In this document: positions 26,615 to 35,856 of the stretch, piece by piece | Layout of the letters: each line of letters opens with the position of its first letter | How positions within the stretch are numbered: position 1 is the first letter of the stretch | Notes under the pieces: model-generated | What the model was told of the DNA's origin: nothing | What the model saw: only the letters and a program-made list of their open reading frames with translations | The model's database searches: none | Assembly: GCF_963668165.1 (NCBI RefSeq) | Contig: NZ_OY764212.1 | Location: forward strand, 124,001 to 188,000 | Direction: 5' to 3' | DNA length: 64,000 nt | From: Marispirochaeta sp. | Lineage (GTDB): Bacteria > Spirochaetota > Spirochaetia > JC444 > Marispirochaetaceae | Translations under genes and position numbers: made by a program

Positions 26615-27361
26615 ATGAATGAACGGCAAAAAAGCATTTTAGAACTTCTGTCAAAAAGTAAAGAACTTTCAGTCAACGAGCTTGCAGCACAGTTCGGCGT
26701 AAGCAGTGTGACAATCAGGGGAGACCTGGATTATTTAGAAAATGAACGGCTGCTTAAAAGAGTTCACGGCGGGGCGAGACTGCATAGCGAAGATGATATT
26801 TCACAGAGAATTGGTATCAATTATCCGAGAAAGGCTGCAATCGCAGCCAAAGCTGCATCGCTAGTCAAACCAGGAGAGACGATATTTATTGACGCCGGAT
26901 CTGTAAACGCCCTTTTTGCTCGAGAGCTTGCACAGATTCCAGATATCCAGATTGTGACCTCAAATGTCTATATAGCCCGACAATTGAAAGAATCCAGAGT
27001 GAATGTAATCATTTTGGGCGGCTTATTTCAACACGACAGTGAGTCTGTAGTTGGATCCTTAGCTAAAATGGGGTTGGAAAGGATAAATTTTTCTAAGGCC
27101 TTCATTGGTGTTGACGGCATCACAAAAAGTTACGGATTTGCAAGCAATGACATGATGCGTGCTGAGATCGCACGTGAGGCGATTTTACGAGCTGAACAGG
27201 GTTTTGTGCTTTCCGATTCTACAAAGATCGGAAAGATAGCTGCGTGTACGATATGCAGTCTTGATGAAGCTGACTGCCTTGTTACTGATGATGGTGTTAG
27301 TGCAGCACAGCGGAAAAAGTTCGAAAAGGACGGGCTGAAAGTTGAAATCGCAGAAAACTGA
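26615..27361 (+). CDS. DeoR-family transcriptional regulator
   Basis: 248 residues. The N-terminal winged helix (about 1-57: ERQKSILELLSKSKELSVNE, FGVSSVTIRGDLDYLE, LLKRVHGGARL) is the DeoR signature. The C-terminal DeoRC effector domain has FIDAGSVNALFA and KAFIGVDGI, and such domains bind phosphorylated sugars. It is transcribed away from the glycyl radical enzyme gene and is the only regulator in the island, so it probably represses the island's operons until a sugar phosphate accumulates. Confidence 0.9.
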   Translation: MNERQKSILELLSKSKELSVNELAAQFGVSSVTIRGDLDYLENERLLKRVHGGARLHSEDDISQRIGINYPRKAAIAAKAASLVKPGETIFIDAGSVNALFARELAQIPDIQIVTSNVYIARQLKESRVNVIILGGLFQHDSESVVGSLAKMGLERINFSKAFIGVDGITKSYGFASNDMMRAEIAREAILRAEQGFVLSDSTKIGKIAACTICSLDEADCLVTDDGVSAAQRKKFEKDGLKVEIAEN

Positions 27362-27498
27362 TCCCGCTTGCATTAATGTGTAGATAGCATCTTTTCTTTA
27401 ATCCTATAAATAATTCTGGGGCACCTCTATAAACGTGGTATGAATCTCCCCCAATCATGAGATCATATCGTTAAGCACCATGATACAAGGAACATGAT

Positions 27499-27759
27499 AT
27501 GGGAGAGAGACGAAAGTATACCAAAGAGTTTACGATTGAAGCGGTCCGGCTGCTGAACAACTGTGACAAGGGCGGCTATGAGATCGAAAAGGATCTGGGA
27601 ATCGGTACAGGGGTAATCTATCGATGGAGACGCGAGCTGGAGGAAGAAGGGACGGAGGGGATAAAATCAGGTTCACCAAATGTTATATTTTACTTCTATC
27701 CAGCACTGTACAAACCGTCACTGAATTATTTTTACTCCTTTTTCTATGTTTATATATGA
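27499..27759 (+). pseudogene. Truncated IS3-family transposase OrfA (HTH part)
   Basis: The first 55-60 codons match an IS3/IS911 OrfA helix-turn-helix: YTKEFTIEAVRLLNN, YEIEKDLGIGTGVIYRWRREL. After about 27672 the similarity stops abruptly and the frame runs into A+T-rich DNA to a stop at 27759. There is no leucine-zipper part and no OrfB integrase. It is a remnant at the right end of the island. Confidence 0.75.
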
Positions 27760-27815
27760 CATGATTTGTAAAAATTATGATAATAATATATATTATCTGC
27801 ATTATCGGGGTTAGT

Positions 27816-28054
27816 ATGGCAGAGGATAAAATAGCCACCGGTGTGATTCACGAAGTACCGGATGATCTGAGGGAAGCTCTGATTTCCAACCCGGAGATAG
27901 TCGAAGAATGGAACCGCCTCACGCTTCTTGCGCGCAACGAGCGGATCTGCTGGATCATCAGTGTAAAAAAATAGAAACGAGAAGCGAGCATATAGAGCGG
28001 CTGCGATCGGAACTGCTCGAGGGCAAGCGAAGGCCATGCTGCTGGCCCGGCTGT
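27816..28054 (+). pseudogene. Frameshifted, 3'-cut YdeI/OmdA-like protein gene
   Basis: The first 52 codons (VIHEVPDDLREALISNPEIVEEWNRL) resemble the C-terminal OmdA domain of YdeI/OmpD-associated proteins. The frame then stops at TAG after a run of seven A (27965-27971). Adding one base restores ETRSEHIERLRSELLEGKRR and the PCCWPGC ending that I associate with this family. The restored frame is cut at 28054/28055, where the second rhaB copy begins. It is therefore both frameshifted and truncated by the repeat junction. Confidence 0.65.
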
Positions 28055-28967
28055 TACCAGTCAGCTCTATAATCCAGCAGCCCGCAGCTGGTCGCGGCCT
28101 GTTCTCGATGCCCTGGAAATCAATCCCTCGCTGCTGAAGGATGTTGTAATGCCCGGGACTGTGCTTGGTCCGCTGCAGCCTGCACTGGCGCAGGAGATTG
28201 GTGCCGATCACGAAATTCTGGTAACCGCCACTGCCTGTCATGATACCGCCTCCGCGGTAGCAGCCGTGCCTGCGCAAAGCGGAGATAAAAGTGCCTATTT
28301 AAGCTCCGGAACCTGGTCCCTGCTTGGAATTGAGAATCCAAATGCGATAATAAATCCCCGCAGCCTGGAATCAAACATAACCAACGAGGGGGCAGCCGAC
28401 GGTGGTATCCGCTTTCTGAAAAATATTATGGGACTGTGGATTCTACAGGAGTGTCGGCGCAGCTGGGAGGCGGAAGGGTTGAATATCGATTACAGCACCC
28501 TCGCCCGGGAAGCTGAAAAAGCTGAATCCTGTATGTACGAGCTGAATGTAGATGATCCGCGTTTTCTGAAGCCCGGTCTGGCAGATGACACCATGCCGAA
28601 ACGGATTGCGGAGTACTGCGCCGAAACCGGTCAGGTTCCCCCGGAGACTCCTCCGGAATTCGCCCGTGGAATATTCAAGGGGCTTGCTGCAGCCTATGCA
28701 CAAACTGTCTCCGAAATCACCGCTGTCTCCGGAAGAAGTATCAATACTCTCCACATTATCGGCGGCGGCTGTCAGAACCGGTTTCTGAATCAGATAACCG
28801 CGGATACTACAGGAATCCCGGTTACCGCCGGGCCGGTAGAAGCAACCGCACTGGGAAACATCATGATGCAGGCTATTGCCGTCGGGGAGCTGAAAGACCA
28901 GCAGGAAGGTCGTTCCCTGCTGAGGGAAGGGGGGGAGATACTGACCTATACCCCTTCCTCCTCCTGA
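28055..28967 (+). pseudogene. Second, 5'-truncated copy of rhaB
   Basis: This is the 3' part of rhaB from about codon 178 to the stop, the same as 11843-12755 as far as I can see. It has no ribosome site or proper start, and lacks the N-terminal phosphate loop and sugar-binding half, so it should be non-functional. Lack of decay suggests the duplication is recent or kept uniform by recombination. Confidence 0.93.
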
Positions 28968-29010
28968 GCAGACCGATATTCAGGAAGTATTACTCCTCTA
29001 GAGAGACCCT
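28055..29010. repeat. Long direct repeat, right copy
   Basis: Partner of 11843-12798. In this copy the antisense copA tail is continuous with the full copA gene, while the left copy is continuous with the full rhaB gene. Together they show the uninterrupted order rhaB then copA. Homologous recombination between the copies would remove the island and restore both genes. Confidence 0.93.
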
Positions 29011-31212
29011 CTTCAGCCGCAGGGAGTTCCCCACCACATTGATGGAACTGAAGGCCATGGCTGTCTCCGCAATAACCGGGTGCAGCAGACCAAACACCGC
29101 CAAAGGAACGGCGATGACATTATAGAAAAAAGCCCAGAAAAGGTTCTGCATGATCTTTCTGAAGGTGGCCTTGGAGAGGCGTATTGCCTTGACCGCACCT
29201 GTCAGGCTTCCGGAGACCAGGGTGATGTCTGCCGATTCTATAGCGATGTCGGTACCTGTTCCAATGGCTATTCCCACGTCAGCCTGCTTCAGGGCCGGGG
29301 CATCGTTAATACCGTCACCCACCATGGCAACCGTTTTCCCTTCTTTCTGGAGTTTCCTGACAATATCGATTTTGTCCTCCGGCAAAAGTTCTGCCTCTAC
29401 CCTGTCTATACCCACCTCATTCGCAATGGCTGTGGCGGCTTTACGGTTATCTCCCGTGAGCATGACTGTTGTAATGCCCATTTCATGCAGCTGGTCCAGA
29501 GCCTCCCGGGAGTCGTGCTTGATGGCGTCTGCAATACCGGCAATGCCGATAAGATCTCCTTCAAGGGCGGCGAGGATAACAGTTGCCCCTTGAGCCTGAA
29601 GCTCGTTGATATCATCAGTGTACGCGCCGGTCGGGATCCCGCTTTCATTAAAGAGTTTCAGGCTTCCGACTTCAACCCGTTGTCCATGTATGTGGGCCTG
29701 GATTCCTTTACCGGTAAGCGACTCGAAACTGTCGCAGTTCTCAAGGGGTATATTCCGTTCTTCAGCAGCTGCAACCACAGCACGTGCCAGGGGATGTTCA
29801 GAAAGGTTCTCCACTGAGGCCACCAGAGCGAGGAACTTTTCCTCGGGCAGACTGCTCTTCAGTACTTTAATTCCGGGCTTGCCGACGGTGATTGTCCCTG
29901 TTTTATCAAAGACCACCGTATCGATCTTCTGGGCGGTCTGGATGGCCTCGCCGTTCCGAATAAGCACCCCGTTCACCGCACCTTTTCCCATTCCCACCAT
30001 CAGGGCTGTAGGGGTCGCCAGTCCCAGGGCGCAGGGACAGGCTATTACCAGGGTCGCGATGGCTGCAAAGAGGGCCGCCGACACGACGCCGCGGTCGGGA
30101 TTAATCCAGGGAATCACGGTCTCAAAGAATCTGAGCACCTGGTTTCCCGCTTCGGGCAGGAAGAACCAGAAGAGAAATGTCCCCAGAGAAATTACCAGTA
30201 CGATGGGCACAAAAATCGCGGTTACTTTATCGGCAAATGCCTGAATCGGCACCTTGGTTCCCTGGGCGTCCTCCACCATCTTGATGATCCGGCTTAAAAA
30301 GGTGTCCTTGCCTACCTTCTCGATACGGACCTTGACGGCTCCCTGCTGGTTAACCGTAGCGCCGATAACCTTGTCTCCGGTCTTTTTATCCACAGGAATG
30401 GATTCTCCTGTGGCTATGGACTCGTCCAGAGAGCTTTCGCCCTCGATTATTTCTCCGTCCACCGGGACCTTTTCGCCGGGACGTACCAGTACGGTGTCGC
30501 CGATTACAAGGCTTTCCACCGGAACATCCTCGATAGTGCCGGATTCGTCAATACGATGGGCGCTCTTGGCTCCCAGCTCGAGTAACTGCTTAATCGCCTG
30601 GGATGCTCTGCCGGTGGCCATCTCTTTCAGGTAGTTACCGATAAAATTAATGCTCATTATCATGGCTCCCACCACGGCAAAGTTCTCTATCTGGACTCCG
30701 AAAAGCTTTAGAATCCCGGTAGAATAAGCGGCGATAGTACCGATCCCGATCAGGGAATCCATGTTAAAGTTGAAGGTCTTCAAGGAGAGCAGGGTCGTAC
30801 GTATTACCGGCCATCCGATGATAAAGATCACTGGAAACGCAGCCACAATGTCTGTGATAAACGAAACATAGGGTCCGCCTATAGTAATACCGAAGAGCAT
30901 ATGGACCAGCATCTTCAGGGTCAGGGGCAGGGTTATGGCCCAGGCGATTATCATCCGCTTTTTTTCCCGTCTCAGATGTTCCAGTTCCTTCTCGTGGGCC
31001 TCGTCCATGGTATTGAGTTTATACCCCGCGTTTTCCACGGCTCTTTTAAAAGACGATTCATCTGCTTCTTTATAGGTAATTACCGCCTTTTTATCCGACA
31101 GGTTAACGTTGACGGTCTCTACTCCAGGAACCTTTTTCAGCGCTTTTTCAACATTCAGCACGCAGCTGGCGCAGGTCATTCCCTCTACCGCATATTCTGC
31201 TCGTTCAGACAT
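28990..31212 (-). CDS. copA: Copper-exporting P1B-type ATPase
   Basis: 740 residues. One N-terminal heavy-metal-associated domain carries C14-x2-C17 (GMTCASC). The A-domain TGES, the membrane CPC motif ([12 protein letters not shown]), the phosphorylated DKTGT and the hinge [12 protein letters not shown] are all present, with eight expected membrane helices. It exports cuprous ions. It is the last gene of csoR-copZ-copA; its last codons lie inside the long direct repeat. Confidence 0.96.
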   Translation of the reverse strand: MSERAEYAVEGMTCASCVLNVEKALKKVPGVETVNVNLSDKKAVITYKEADESSFKRAVENAGYKLNTMDEAHEKELEHLRREKKRMIIAWAITLPLTLKMLVHMLFGITIGGPYVSFITDIVAAFPVIFIIGWPVIRTTLLSLKTFNFNMDSLIGIGTIAAYSTGILKLFGVQIENFAVVGAMIMSINFIGNYLKEMATGRASQAIKQLLELGAKSAHRIDESGTIEDVPVESLVIGDTVLVRPGEKVPVDGEIIEGESSLDESIATGESIPVDKKTGDKVIGATVNQQGAVKVRIEKVGKDTFLSRIIKMVEDAQGTKVPIQAFADKVTAIFVPIVLVISLGTFLFWFFLPEAGNQVLRFFETVIPWINPDRGVVSAALFAAIATLVIACPCALGLATPTALMVGMGKGAVNGVLIRNGEAIQTAQKIDTVVFDKTGTITVGKPGIKVLKSSLPEEKFLALVASVENLSEHPLARAVVAAAEERNIPLENCDSFESLTGKGIQAHIHGQRVEVGSLKLFNESGIPTGAYTDDINELQAQGATVILAALEGDLIGIAGIADAIKHDSREALDQLHEMGITTVMLTGDNRKAATAIANEVGIDRVEAELLPEDKIDIVRKLQKEGKTVAMVGDGINDAPALKQADVGIAIGTGTDIAIESADITLVSGSLTGAVKAIRLSKATFRKIMQNLFWAFFYNVIAVPLAVFGLLHPVIAETAMAFSSINVVGNSLRLKRVSLEE

Positions 31213-31230
31213 AATTCCTCTTTCTCCCCC

Positions 31231-31443
31231 TTACATCGGGGATGCTTCGTATCCTGTTTCCTGTACCAGGCCGACAAGAACCGCAGGATCGACGGTATCT
31301 TCCGCTGTGACTGTTGCCTTCTTTTTCTTCAGGTTAACTTTGGCTTTCTTTACCCCTTCGCCTTTTTCCAGGGCATTGGTAACAGCCATCACGCAGTGTG
31401 CGCAGCTCATTCCTTCTATATTCAACTCAATCTTTTTGGCCAT
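31231..31443 (-). CDS. copZ: Copper chaperone (heavy-metal-associated domain protein)
   Basis: 70 residues, a single HMA domain with GMSCAHC near residue 10 and a lysine-rich middle. The start is set by AGGAGGAGAT before the ATG; a longer frame upstream lacks support. It sits between csoR and copA and probably delivers Cu(I) to CopA. Confidence 0.92.
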   Translation of the reverse strand: MAKKIELNIEGMSCAHCVMAVTNALEKGEGVKKAKVNLKKKKATVTAEDTVDPAVLVGLVQETGYEASPM

Positions 31444-31459
31444 ATCTCCTCCTGTTGGT

Positions 31460-31744
31460 TTAGCCGATACGCCGAAACCTGGACAGCATGTCCATGATCT
31501 CGGCGACCTTTTCGTTCTGGTCCGCTTCATCCCCGTGACGCATACTGTCGGCCACGCAGGTGTGCAGATGCTGATCCATTATTATGTCTTCTACTTTTCG
31601 TATTGCCGAAACCACTGCCCGTATCTGGGACAGGATATCCATGCAATAGCGGTCGCTCTCGACCATCTTGGATATTCCGCGAATCTGGCCCTCCACCTTT
31701 CCTAACCTTCGCTGAACATCCTCTTTTTGTTTCTGATCCATCAT
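31460..31744 (-). CDS. csoR: CsoR-family copper-sensing repressor
   Basis: 94 residues, all-helical DUF156 family. The copper ligands fit CsoR exactly by spacing: Cys34, His59 and Cys63 (in M. tuberculosis CsoR 36, 61, 65). KVEGQIRGISKMV is the family start motif. It would release its operator when Cu(I) binds, derepressing itself, copZ and copA. The operator candidate lies at 31760-31774. Confidence 0.93.
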   Translation of the reverse strand: MMDQKQKEDVQRRLGKVEGQIRGISKMVESDRYCMDILSQIRAVVSAIRKVEDIIMDQHLHTCVADSMRHGDEADQNEKVAEIMDMLSRFRRIG

Positions 31745-31759
31745 GTAATAAAGATACTA

Positions 31760-31774
31760 TACCCAGGTAGGGTA
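31760..31774 (-). promoter_or_regulatory. CsoR operator within the copper operon promoter
   Basis: TACCC-AGGTA-GGGTA is an inverted repeat like CsoR sites. On the minus strand it lies in a promoter formed by TTGACT (31778-31773) and TATCTT (31755-31750) with a 17-base spacer, so a bound repressor would block RNA polymerase. Confidence 0.7.
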
Positions 31775-31810
31775 GTCAAGTAGTTTGAAATTTGACAGTA
31801 ACGAAATCCT

Positions 31811-31869
31811 CTACTACAGTTTATCGTATCATTGCTGATTCAGCTGTTGTACTACACAGTTTATCGTAT
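31811..31869. repeat. Direct repeat upstream of the chemoreceptor gene
   Basis: ACAGTTTATCGTAT occurs at 31816-31829 and 31856-31869, exactly 40 bases apart, each preceded by a CTAC or TACTAC word. It could be a tandem regulator site or a small duplication; the second copy ends just before the ribosome site. Confidence 0.5.
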
Positions 31870-31882
31870 AGGAGATAAAAAA

Positions 31883-33871
31883 ATGAAGGTGCGTACCCGA
31901 CTTACCCTGTTGACCGCCCTGATCGCAGTAGTGATCGTCGGCATACTGGTAAGCGTTGTTACCCTGCGGGCCAGAAGAATGCTCATGGACGGAGCATTGA
32001 ATGAGATAGCCATGGCTGTATCCGCTACGGTCAGGGATACCGAACGCTGGGAGGAGATGATTGTACGTTCCGCCCAGGCTGCAGCGGGCAATCTCAGCGT
32101 ACGCCGAATGGAAGAACAGGGACACGCTGAAACCTTTGCCGGGACCTTCGCCGCTTTGAATGACTATATCTACACCCTCTATTCAATCGATGCGGAAGGC
32201 AATGTATTTATAACGGAAACCGGAGAACGGGGAAGCGGCAGCCGCGCCGACAGGGACTATTTTAAGGAGGCCATGGCAGGAGAAGCGGTAAGCCGCCAGG
32301 TTTTAATGGGGCGTTCATTAGTCCCTCCGGTACCGGCGGTGGCATACGGTTTTCCCATATTCAGTGCTGATAACCAGAGGACCGCTGCCGGGGTACTGCT
32401 CCTCGCTTCGACTCTGGCGGAGTTGTCCGACATTGTCCTGATAAATGCCCCGGACAACAGTAATGCCTTTATCGTCGATCAGGATGCACATTTAATTGCC
32501 CATATTGATCCTGAGAAAGTGCAGGGCGATGAGCTGGTGGATTTTTCCACTCATCCTGCTGTACAGGCTTTTTCTGCACAAGGCGGTGACGATTTGTTCA
32601 GCTATGACAAAGACGGTCGGCGGGTAATCAGCCTGCACGGCAGCGCGGAGAACGGCTGGACCGTCTTTATCGAGATCGAGGAGAGGGTAATAACCGCAGC
32701 GGCGGCAAAGTTTATCCAGATCGGGCTGTTTCTGGGCGTGCTGGGAATTGTAATCCTTGCTCTGCTCCTGAGTATCGTAACCGGGGCGACCCTGAGACCT
32801 GTTTCTACCTTAACAGAGCATGCCGGGATTCTTGCCAAAGGAGATCTTACCCGCAAGCTCCCAAAGAAGGATATGGCGAGAAAAGACGAAATCGGCAGCC
32901 TTTCCAGAACCTTCAACAGTTTATCCGAGCAGTTGACACAGATCGCCGGAAGAATCCAGAAGGCAGCAGATTCGGTATCCAGCGGAAGCCAGGAGGTAAA
33001 TAACGCGGCTCAGTCTCTGTCTCAAGGTGCCACCGAGCAGGCTGCTTCTACCGAGGAAGTGTCGGCATCCATGGAACAGATGAGCTCCAGTATTCGTCAT
33101 AACAGCGATAACTCTTCACAGACAGAGCGTATTGCCAAGTCCTCCGCCTCGGATGCCGAAGAGGGCGGAAAGGCGGTGCAGGAAACCGTCACTGCCATGA
33201 AGTCCATTGCGGAAAAGATCTCCATAATCCAGGAGATTGCCAGGAATACGAATCTTCTGGCCCTTAACGCGGCCATAGAAGCGGCGCGGGCAGGGGAGCA
33301 GGGCAAAGGATTTGCAGTAGTCGCCACGGAAGTACGCAAACTGGCGGAACGGAGTCAGAAAGCGGCCGGCGAAATTGAGGATCTTTCACGGAACAGCGTT
33401 GCGGTCGCCGAGCAGGCTGGAAAAATGTTCGAGAAAATGGTGCCGGAGATCAGGAAAACCGCTGATCTGGTGCAGGAGATCAGCGCCGCCAGCGCCGAGC
33501 AGAGTTCAGGGGCGGATCAGATTAACGACGCACTGATGCAGCTGGAGAATGTCGTGCAGCAGAATGCTTCTGCTTCTGAAGAGATGGTAGCGACAGCGGA
33601 TGTTCTTTCCGGTCATGCCGCAGAGCTGCAGCAGACGGTCGGGTTTTTCAAGATTGGAAAACGCAGGGAAACTCAGGTTCCAAGGAGAATCAGTCCCCCG
33701 GCAGCAACGGAGAAACCCCAACCCGCAAAGAAGACTCAGGCTCCTCCTTCTTCTACTCCTTCGCCTTCGCCTGTAAGCAATCCCGCGGAATCGGGTATTA
33801 CTTTGTTCAAAGAAAGCCCTGAAAAACGTGAAATTGCTGATATTTCCGACGATGAGTTCGAGGAGTTTTAG
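31883..33871 (+). CDS. Methyl-accepting chemotaxis protein with dCache sensor
   Basis: 662 residues from an ATG preceded by AGGAGATAAAAAA. Membrane helix at about 7-29, periplasmic dCache-type sensor (contains [16 protein letters not shown] and [14 protein letters not shown]), second helix near 275-297, HAMP, then the methyl-accepting coiled coil with the hairpin tip [21 protein letters not shown]. The Pro/Ala-rich tail leads to an acidic C-terminus. It would signal to CheA/CheW, whose genes are not in this window. The ligand is unknown. Confidence 0.93.
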   Translation: MKVRTRLTLLTALIAVVIVGILVSVVTLRARRMLMDGALNEIAMAVSATVRDTERWEEMIVRSAQAAAGNLSVRRMEEQGHAETFAGTFAALNDYIYTLYSIDAEGNVFITETGERGSGSRADRDYFKEAMAGEAVSRQVLMGRSLVPPVPAVAYGFPIFSADNQRTAAGVLLLASTLAELSDIVLINAPDNSNAFIVDQDAHLIAHIDPEKVQGDELVDFSTHPAVQAFSAQGGDDLFSYDKDGRRVISLHGSAENGWTVFIEIEERVITAAAAKFIQIGLFLGVLGIVILALLLSIVTGATLRPVSTLTEHAGILAKGDLTRKLPKKDMARKDEIGSLSRTFNSLSEQLTQIAGRIQKAADSVSSGSQEVNNAAQSLSQGATEQAASTEEVSASMEQMSSSIRHNSDNSSQTERIAKSSASDAEEGGKAVQETVTAMKSIAEKISIIQEIARNTNLLALNAAIEAARAGEQGKGFAVVATEVRKLAERSQKAAGEIEDLSRNSVAVAEQAGKMFEKMVPEIRKTADLVQEISAASAEQSSGADQINDALMQLENVVQQNASASEEMVATADVLSGHAAELQQTVGFFKIGKRRETQVPRRISPPAATEKPQPAKKTQAPPSSTPSPSPVSNPAESGITLFKESPEKREIADISDDEFEEF

Positions 33872-33888
33872 AACGATATCGGCGGGTA

Positions 33889-34341
33889 CTATTCGGTCAG
33901 GAATTGCTCCCTGATTTTCGCTATGTTGGCCCTTCTGCAGCCGATAACCAGTTCTGAACCGCTGGCGGCACATCGCTGCAGCAGGGAGGCAAAGCCGCTG
34001 TCTTTCAGCTCCAGTTTGCCGATTTCATCCAGAAAGAGCACCGTTGCTCCATCCTCAAGAGCCTTGTCGATTATTGTTTCGGCGAACGCAAAGCCTTCCC
34101 GGGAAAAGCTGTATTTTCCATGCTGCAGTTCCTCGTTCCAGCCGGATGGAATCCGGTCCGGAAGCATGGCACAGAGGACTGTTCTGCCGCTTTTCAGGTC
34201 CACAAGCTCGTATCCGATAGTGGTTTCCCCCTCTATCAGTGCCCTGCTGCAGAATCCCGCAGCATTCCCGGTGGCGGCAAACTGTTCCTGTACAGCCTCT
34301 TCCCGGCTTTTACCTTCGGTTTTTGTAACAAAACGTGTCAT
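33889..34341 (-). CDS. THEP1-like nucleoside-triphosphatase homologue lacking the P-loop
   Basis: 150 residues. The middle and C-terminus follow the NTPase_1/THEP1 family: AGFCSRALIEGETTIGYELVD, GKYSFSREGFAFAETIIDKAL, Walker B VLFLDEIGKLEL. The N-terminal GxxGxGKT(S) loop that should come first is absent; the protein instead starts MTRFVTKTEGKSREEAV, and an in-frame stop lies upstream. NTP binding of the usual kind is therefore doubtful. It follows the SDR gene by 11 bases. Confidence 0.7.
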   Translation of the reverse strand: MTRFVTKTEGKSREEAVQEQFAATGNAAGFCSRALIEGETTIGYELVDLKSGRTVLCAMLPDRIPSGWNEELQHGKYSFSREGFAFAETIIDKALEDGATVLFLDEIGKLELKDSGFASLLQRCAASGSELVIGCRRANIAKIREQFLTE

Positions 34342-34352
34342 GCTTACGTGTC

Positions 34353-35123
34353 CTATAGGTGCTGGCCGCCGTCGATGGGCAGAACAAGACCGTTCATATA
34401 CCCGGAACGCTCAGACGCAAGGTAGGCGATAAGACTTCCCATCTCTTCAGGATATCCTATTCGGCGTACCGGCAGGGCCTCACCTTTTCTGCGCAGATAC
34501 TCCTCCAGGTCCATTCCCGCCTCTTTAGCCATGGGTTCAAAAAGTTCCCTGAGCCTGTCGGTGGCAAAGAGCCCCGGGGCAACGCAGTTAATCGTAACGC
34601 CGTCCTTTCCCCACTCCAGGGCCTGGCTTTTCGCGAGCCCTGCGATACCGGCCCGTATGGCGTTGCTGAAGGCCATATTCAGCTGAGGATTGAGAATATT
34701 CACCGAGGTAATATAGATTATCCGTCCCCAGCCCCGACGACGCATCCCGGGGGCAAAGGCTGATGAGAGGCGTAGAACACTTGCGAAGAGTCCTTCGTAC
34801 TGCTTTTTCCACTCATCGGGTCCAAAGGAGTCCAGGGGTCCTCCCGGGGGTCCCCCGGTGCTGACCACCAGGATGTCCGTTTCTCCCACCATCGCTTTAA
34901 GTTTTTCAATGTCCCCGGCGTTGCGAAGATCCGCCGTCAGGGCTGCGGCCTTTACGCCCGAAGCAGCCTCGATGGTTTGGGCGGCCTTTTGAATCCGTTC
35001 TTCGCTGCGGGAGACAATACTGAGTTCCGCCCCCTCCTCCGCAAGAACAGAGGCAGCGGCAAATCCTAGTCCTGAACTGGCGCCGGTTACCAGGGCTTTT
35101 CTGCTTTTCAACCCTAAATCCAT
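34353..35123 (-). CDS. SDR-family protein with non-canonical active site
   Basis: 256 residues. A classical NAD(P)-binding motif TGASSGLG and a NAG-like segment are present, and the Ser of the triad is kept (ITSVN). Where YxxxK is expected the sequence is FSNAI, so both the catalytic Tyr and Lys are replaced. I recall an SDR subgroup annotated as ketoacyl reductase-like with this kind of loss. The C-terminal GGQHL ending is typical. Enzymatic activity is uncertain. Confidence 0.8.
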   Translation of the reverse strand: MDLGLKSRKALVTGASSGLGFAAASVLAEEGAELSIVSRSEERIQKAAQTIEAASGVKAAALTADLRNAGDIEKLKAMVGETDILVVSTGGPPGGPLDSFGPDEWKKQYEGLFASVLRLSSAFAPGMRRRGWGRIIYITSVNILNPQLNMAFSNAIRAGIAGLAKSQALEWGKDGVTINCVAPGLFATDRLRELFEPMAKEAGMDLEEYLRRKGEALPVRRIGYPEEMGSLIAYLASERSGYMNGLVLPIDGGQHL

Positions 35124-35429
35124 GCTTCTCTCCCTAAAATTGACTTATCCTTAATATACGGCCTCGGGCTGTGTAAGTGAAGGTAAGTGTTCAGAATCGT
35201 GGGGATGCACTAGTTCGTCAAACGGAGAATGCCGGAAAACCTGGAAAGTACCTGCGAAAATTACCATGTTATGGATAAATGTCCACTGATTCGATATTTG
35301 CCGATGCTCATCCCCACGATTCTGAACACTGGGCATCGGCTGTCCCGCCGGGATTATTTGACTGGTACCCAGATTACCACTATGTTTTATATATACCCGG
35401 GTTGTGTGATCGTCCGGAGGAGGCTGTGT
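35124..35429. other. Intergenic region carrying a MITE-like element
   Basis: About 300 bases between divergently placed genes. Most is taken by the inverted-repeat element at 35187-35329. The ribosome site GGAGGAGG of the next gene is at 35416-35423. No other gene is visible. Confidence 0.6.
35187..35329. mobile_element. MITE-like element, copy 1
   Basis: Perfect 21-bp terminal inverted repeats (35187-35207 and 35309-35329; they begin GTGTTCAGAATC and end with GTGGGGATG) enclose about 100 bases without a gene. Copy 2 at 45314-45459 has related ends, nearly the same length and some inner similarity. No transposase is encoded, so it would need one in trans. A target duplication is not clear. 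Confidence 0.7.
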
Positions 35430-35804
35430 ATGGAACTGTCGGTACTGGTTGCAAGGATAGTTGCGGTGATCTTTGCTGCGGGGGGCATCGCTGTGCTCAT
35501 GGGACGTCTGGACTTTTCCGAAATTGCGGAGGATTTTCGCGAATCCCCGGCCCTGACCTTCATTGCCGGATCCCTGGGGGTCATAACCGGTCTTGTTCTG
35601 GTGGGCTACCATAATCTCTGGGTAGGGGACTGGACTGTTCTGGTTACGATTATCGGGTGGATCATTCTTCTTGGCGGCCTGTCTGTAGTCATTTTTCCCC
35701 AGTCCCTGATTTTCATGGGAAAATACTACCGGCATTCCCCTCTCTGGGGGGTAGTGCTGATCTGCCTTGGCCTCCTTTTCGGTTATTTTGGTTTTTTGTT
35801 TTAA
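35430..35804 (+). CDS. Small integral membrane protein of unknown function
   Basis: 124 residues, start set by GGAGGAGG 6 bases upstream of the ATG. Four hydrophobic helices are visible (starting VLVARIVAVIFAAGGIAVLM, LTFIAGSLGVITGLVLVGY, LVTIIGWIILLGGLSVV, WGVVLICLGLLFGYFGF). I do not recognise a named family. It ends convergently 52 bases from the VTT/ATP-grasp gene. Confidence 0.7.
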   Translation: MELSVLVARIVAVIFAAGGIAVLMGRLDFSEIAEDFRESPALTFIAGSLGVITGLVLVGYHNLWVGDWTVLVTIIGWIILLGGLSVVIFPQSLIFMGKYYRHSPLWGVVLICLGLLFGYFGFLF

Positions 35805-35856
35805 CAGAAGTAAACGAGGTCTTTTGCAGGCAGAAAAATTTAATGTTATACGGTAA

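Larger units (their letters stand above)
12799..28054. other. Genomic island of about 15.3 kb between long direct repeats
   Basis: The stretch between the two rhaB-derived repeats is visibly A+T-richer than the flanks and differs in codon choice. Its ends hold broken transposases (IS110 left, IS3 right) and a broken YdeI/OmdA-like gene. The interior is a self-contained catabolic module with its own importer and regulator. No integrase, tRNA or plasmid replication gene is visible. Entry by single crossover of a circle carrying the rhaB segment, or by IS-driven duplication, would both explain the layout; the mechanism is inference. Confidence 0.8.

Noticed and set aside
12799-28054. Prophage or integrative conjugative element
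   Set aside because: No integrase, structural, replication or transfer genes and no tRNA attachment site are visible; only transposase remnants and the long repeats.
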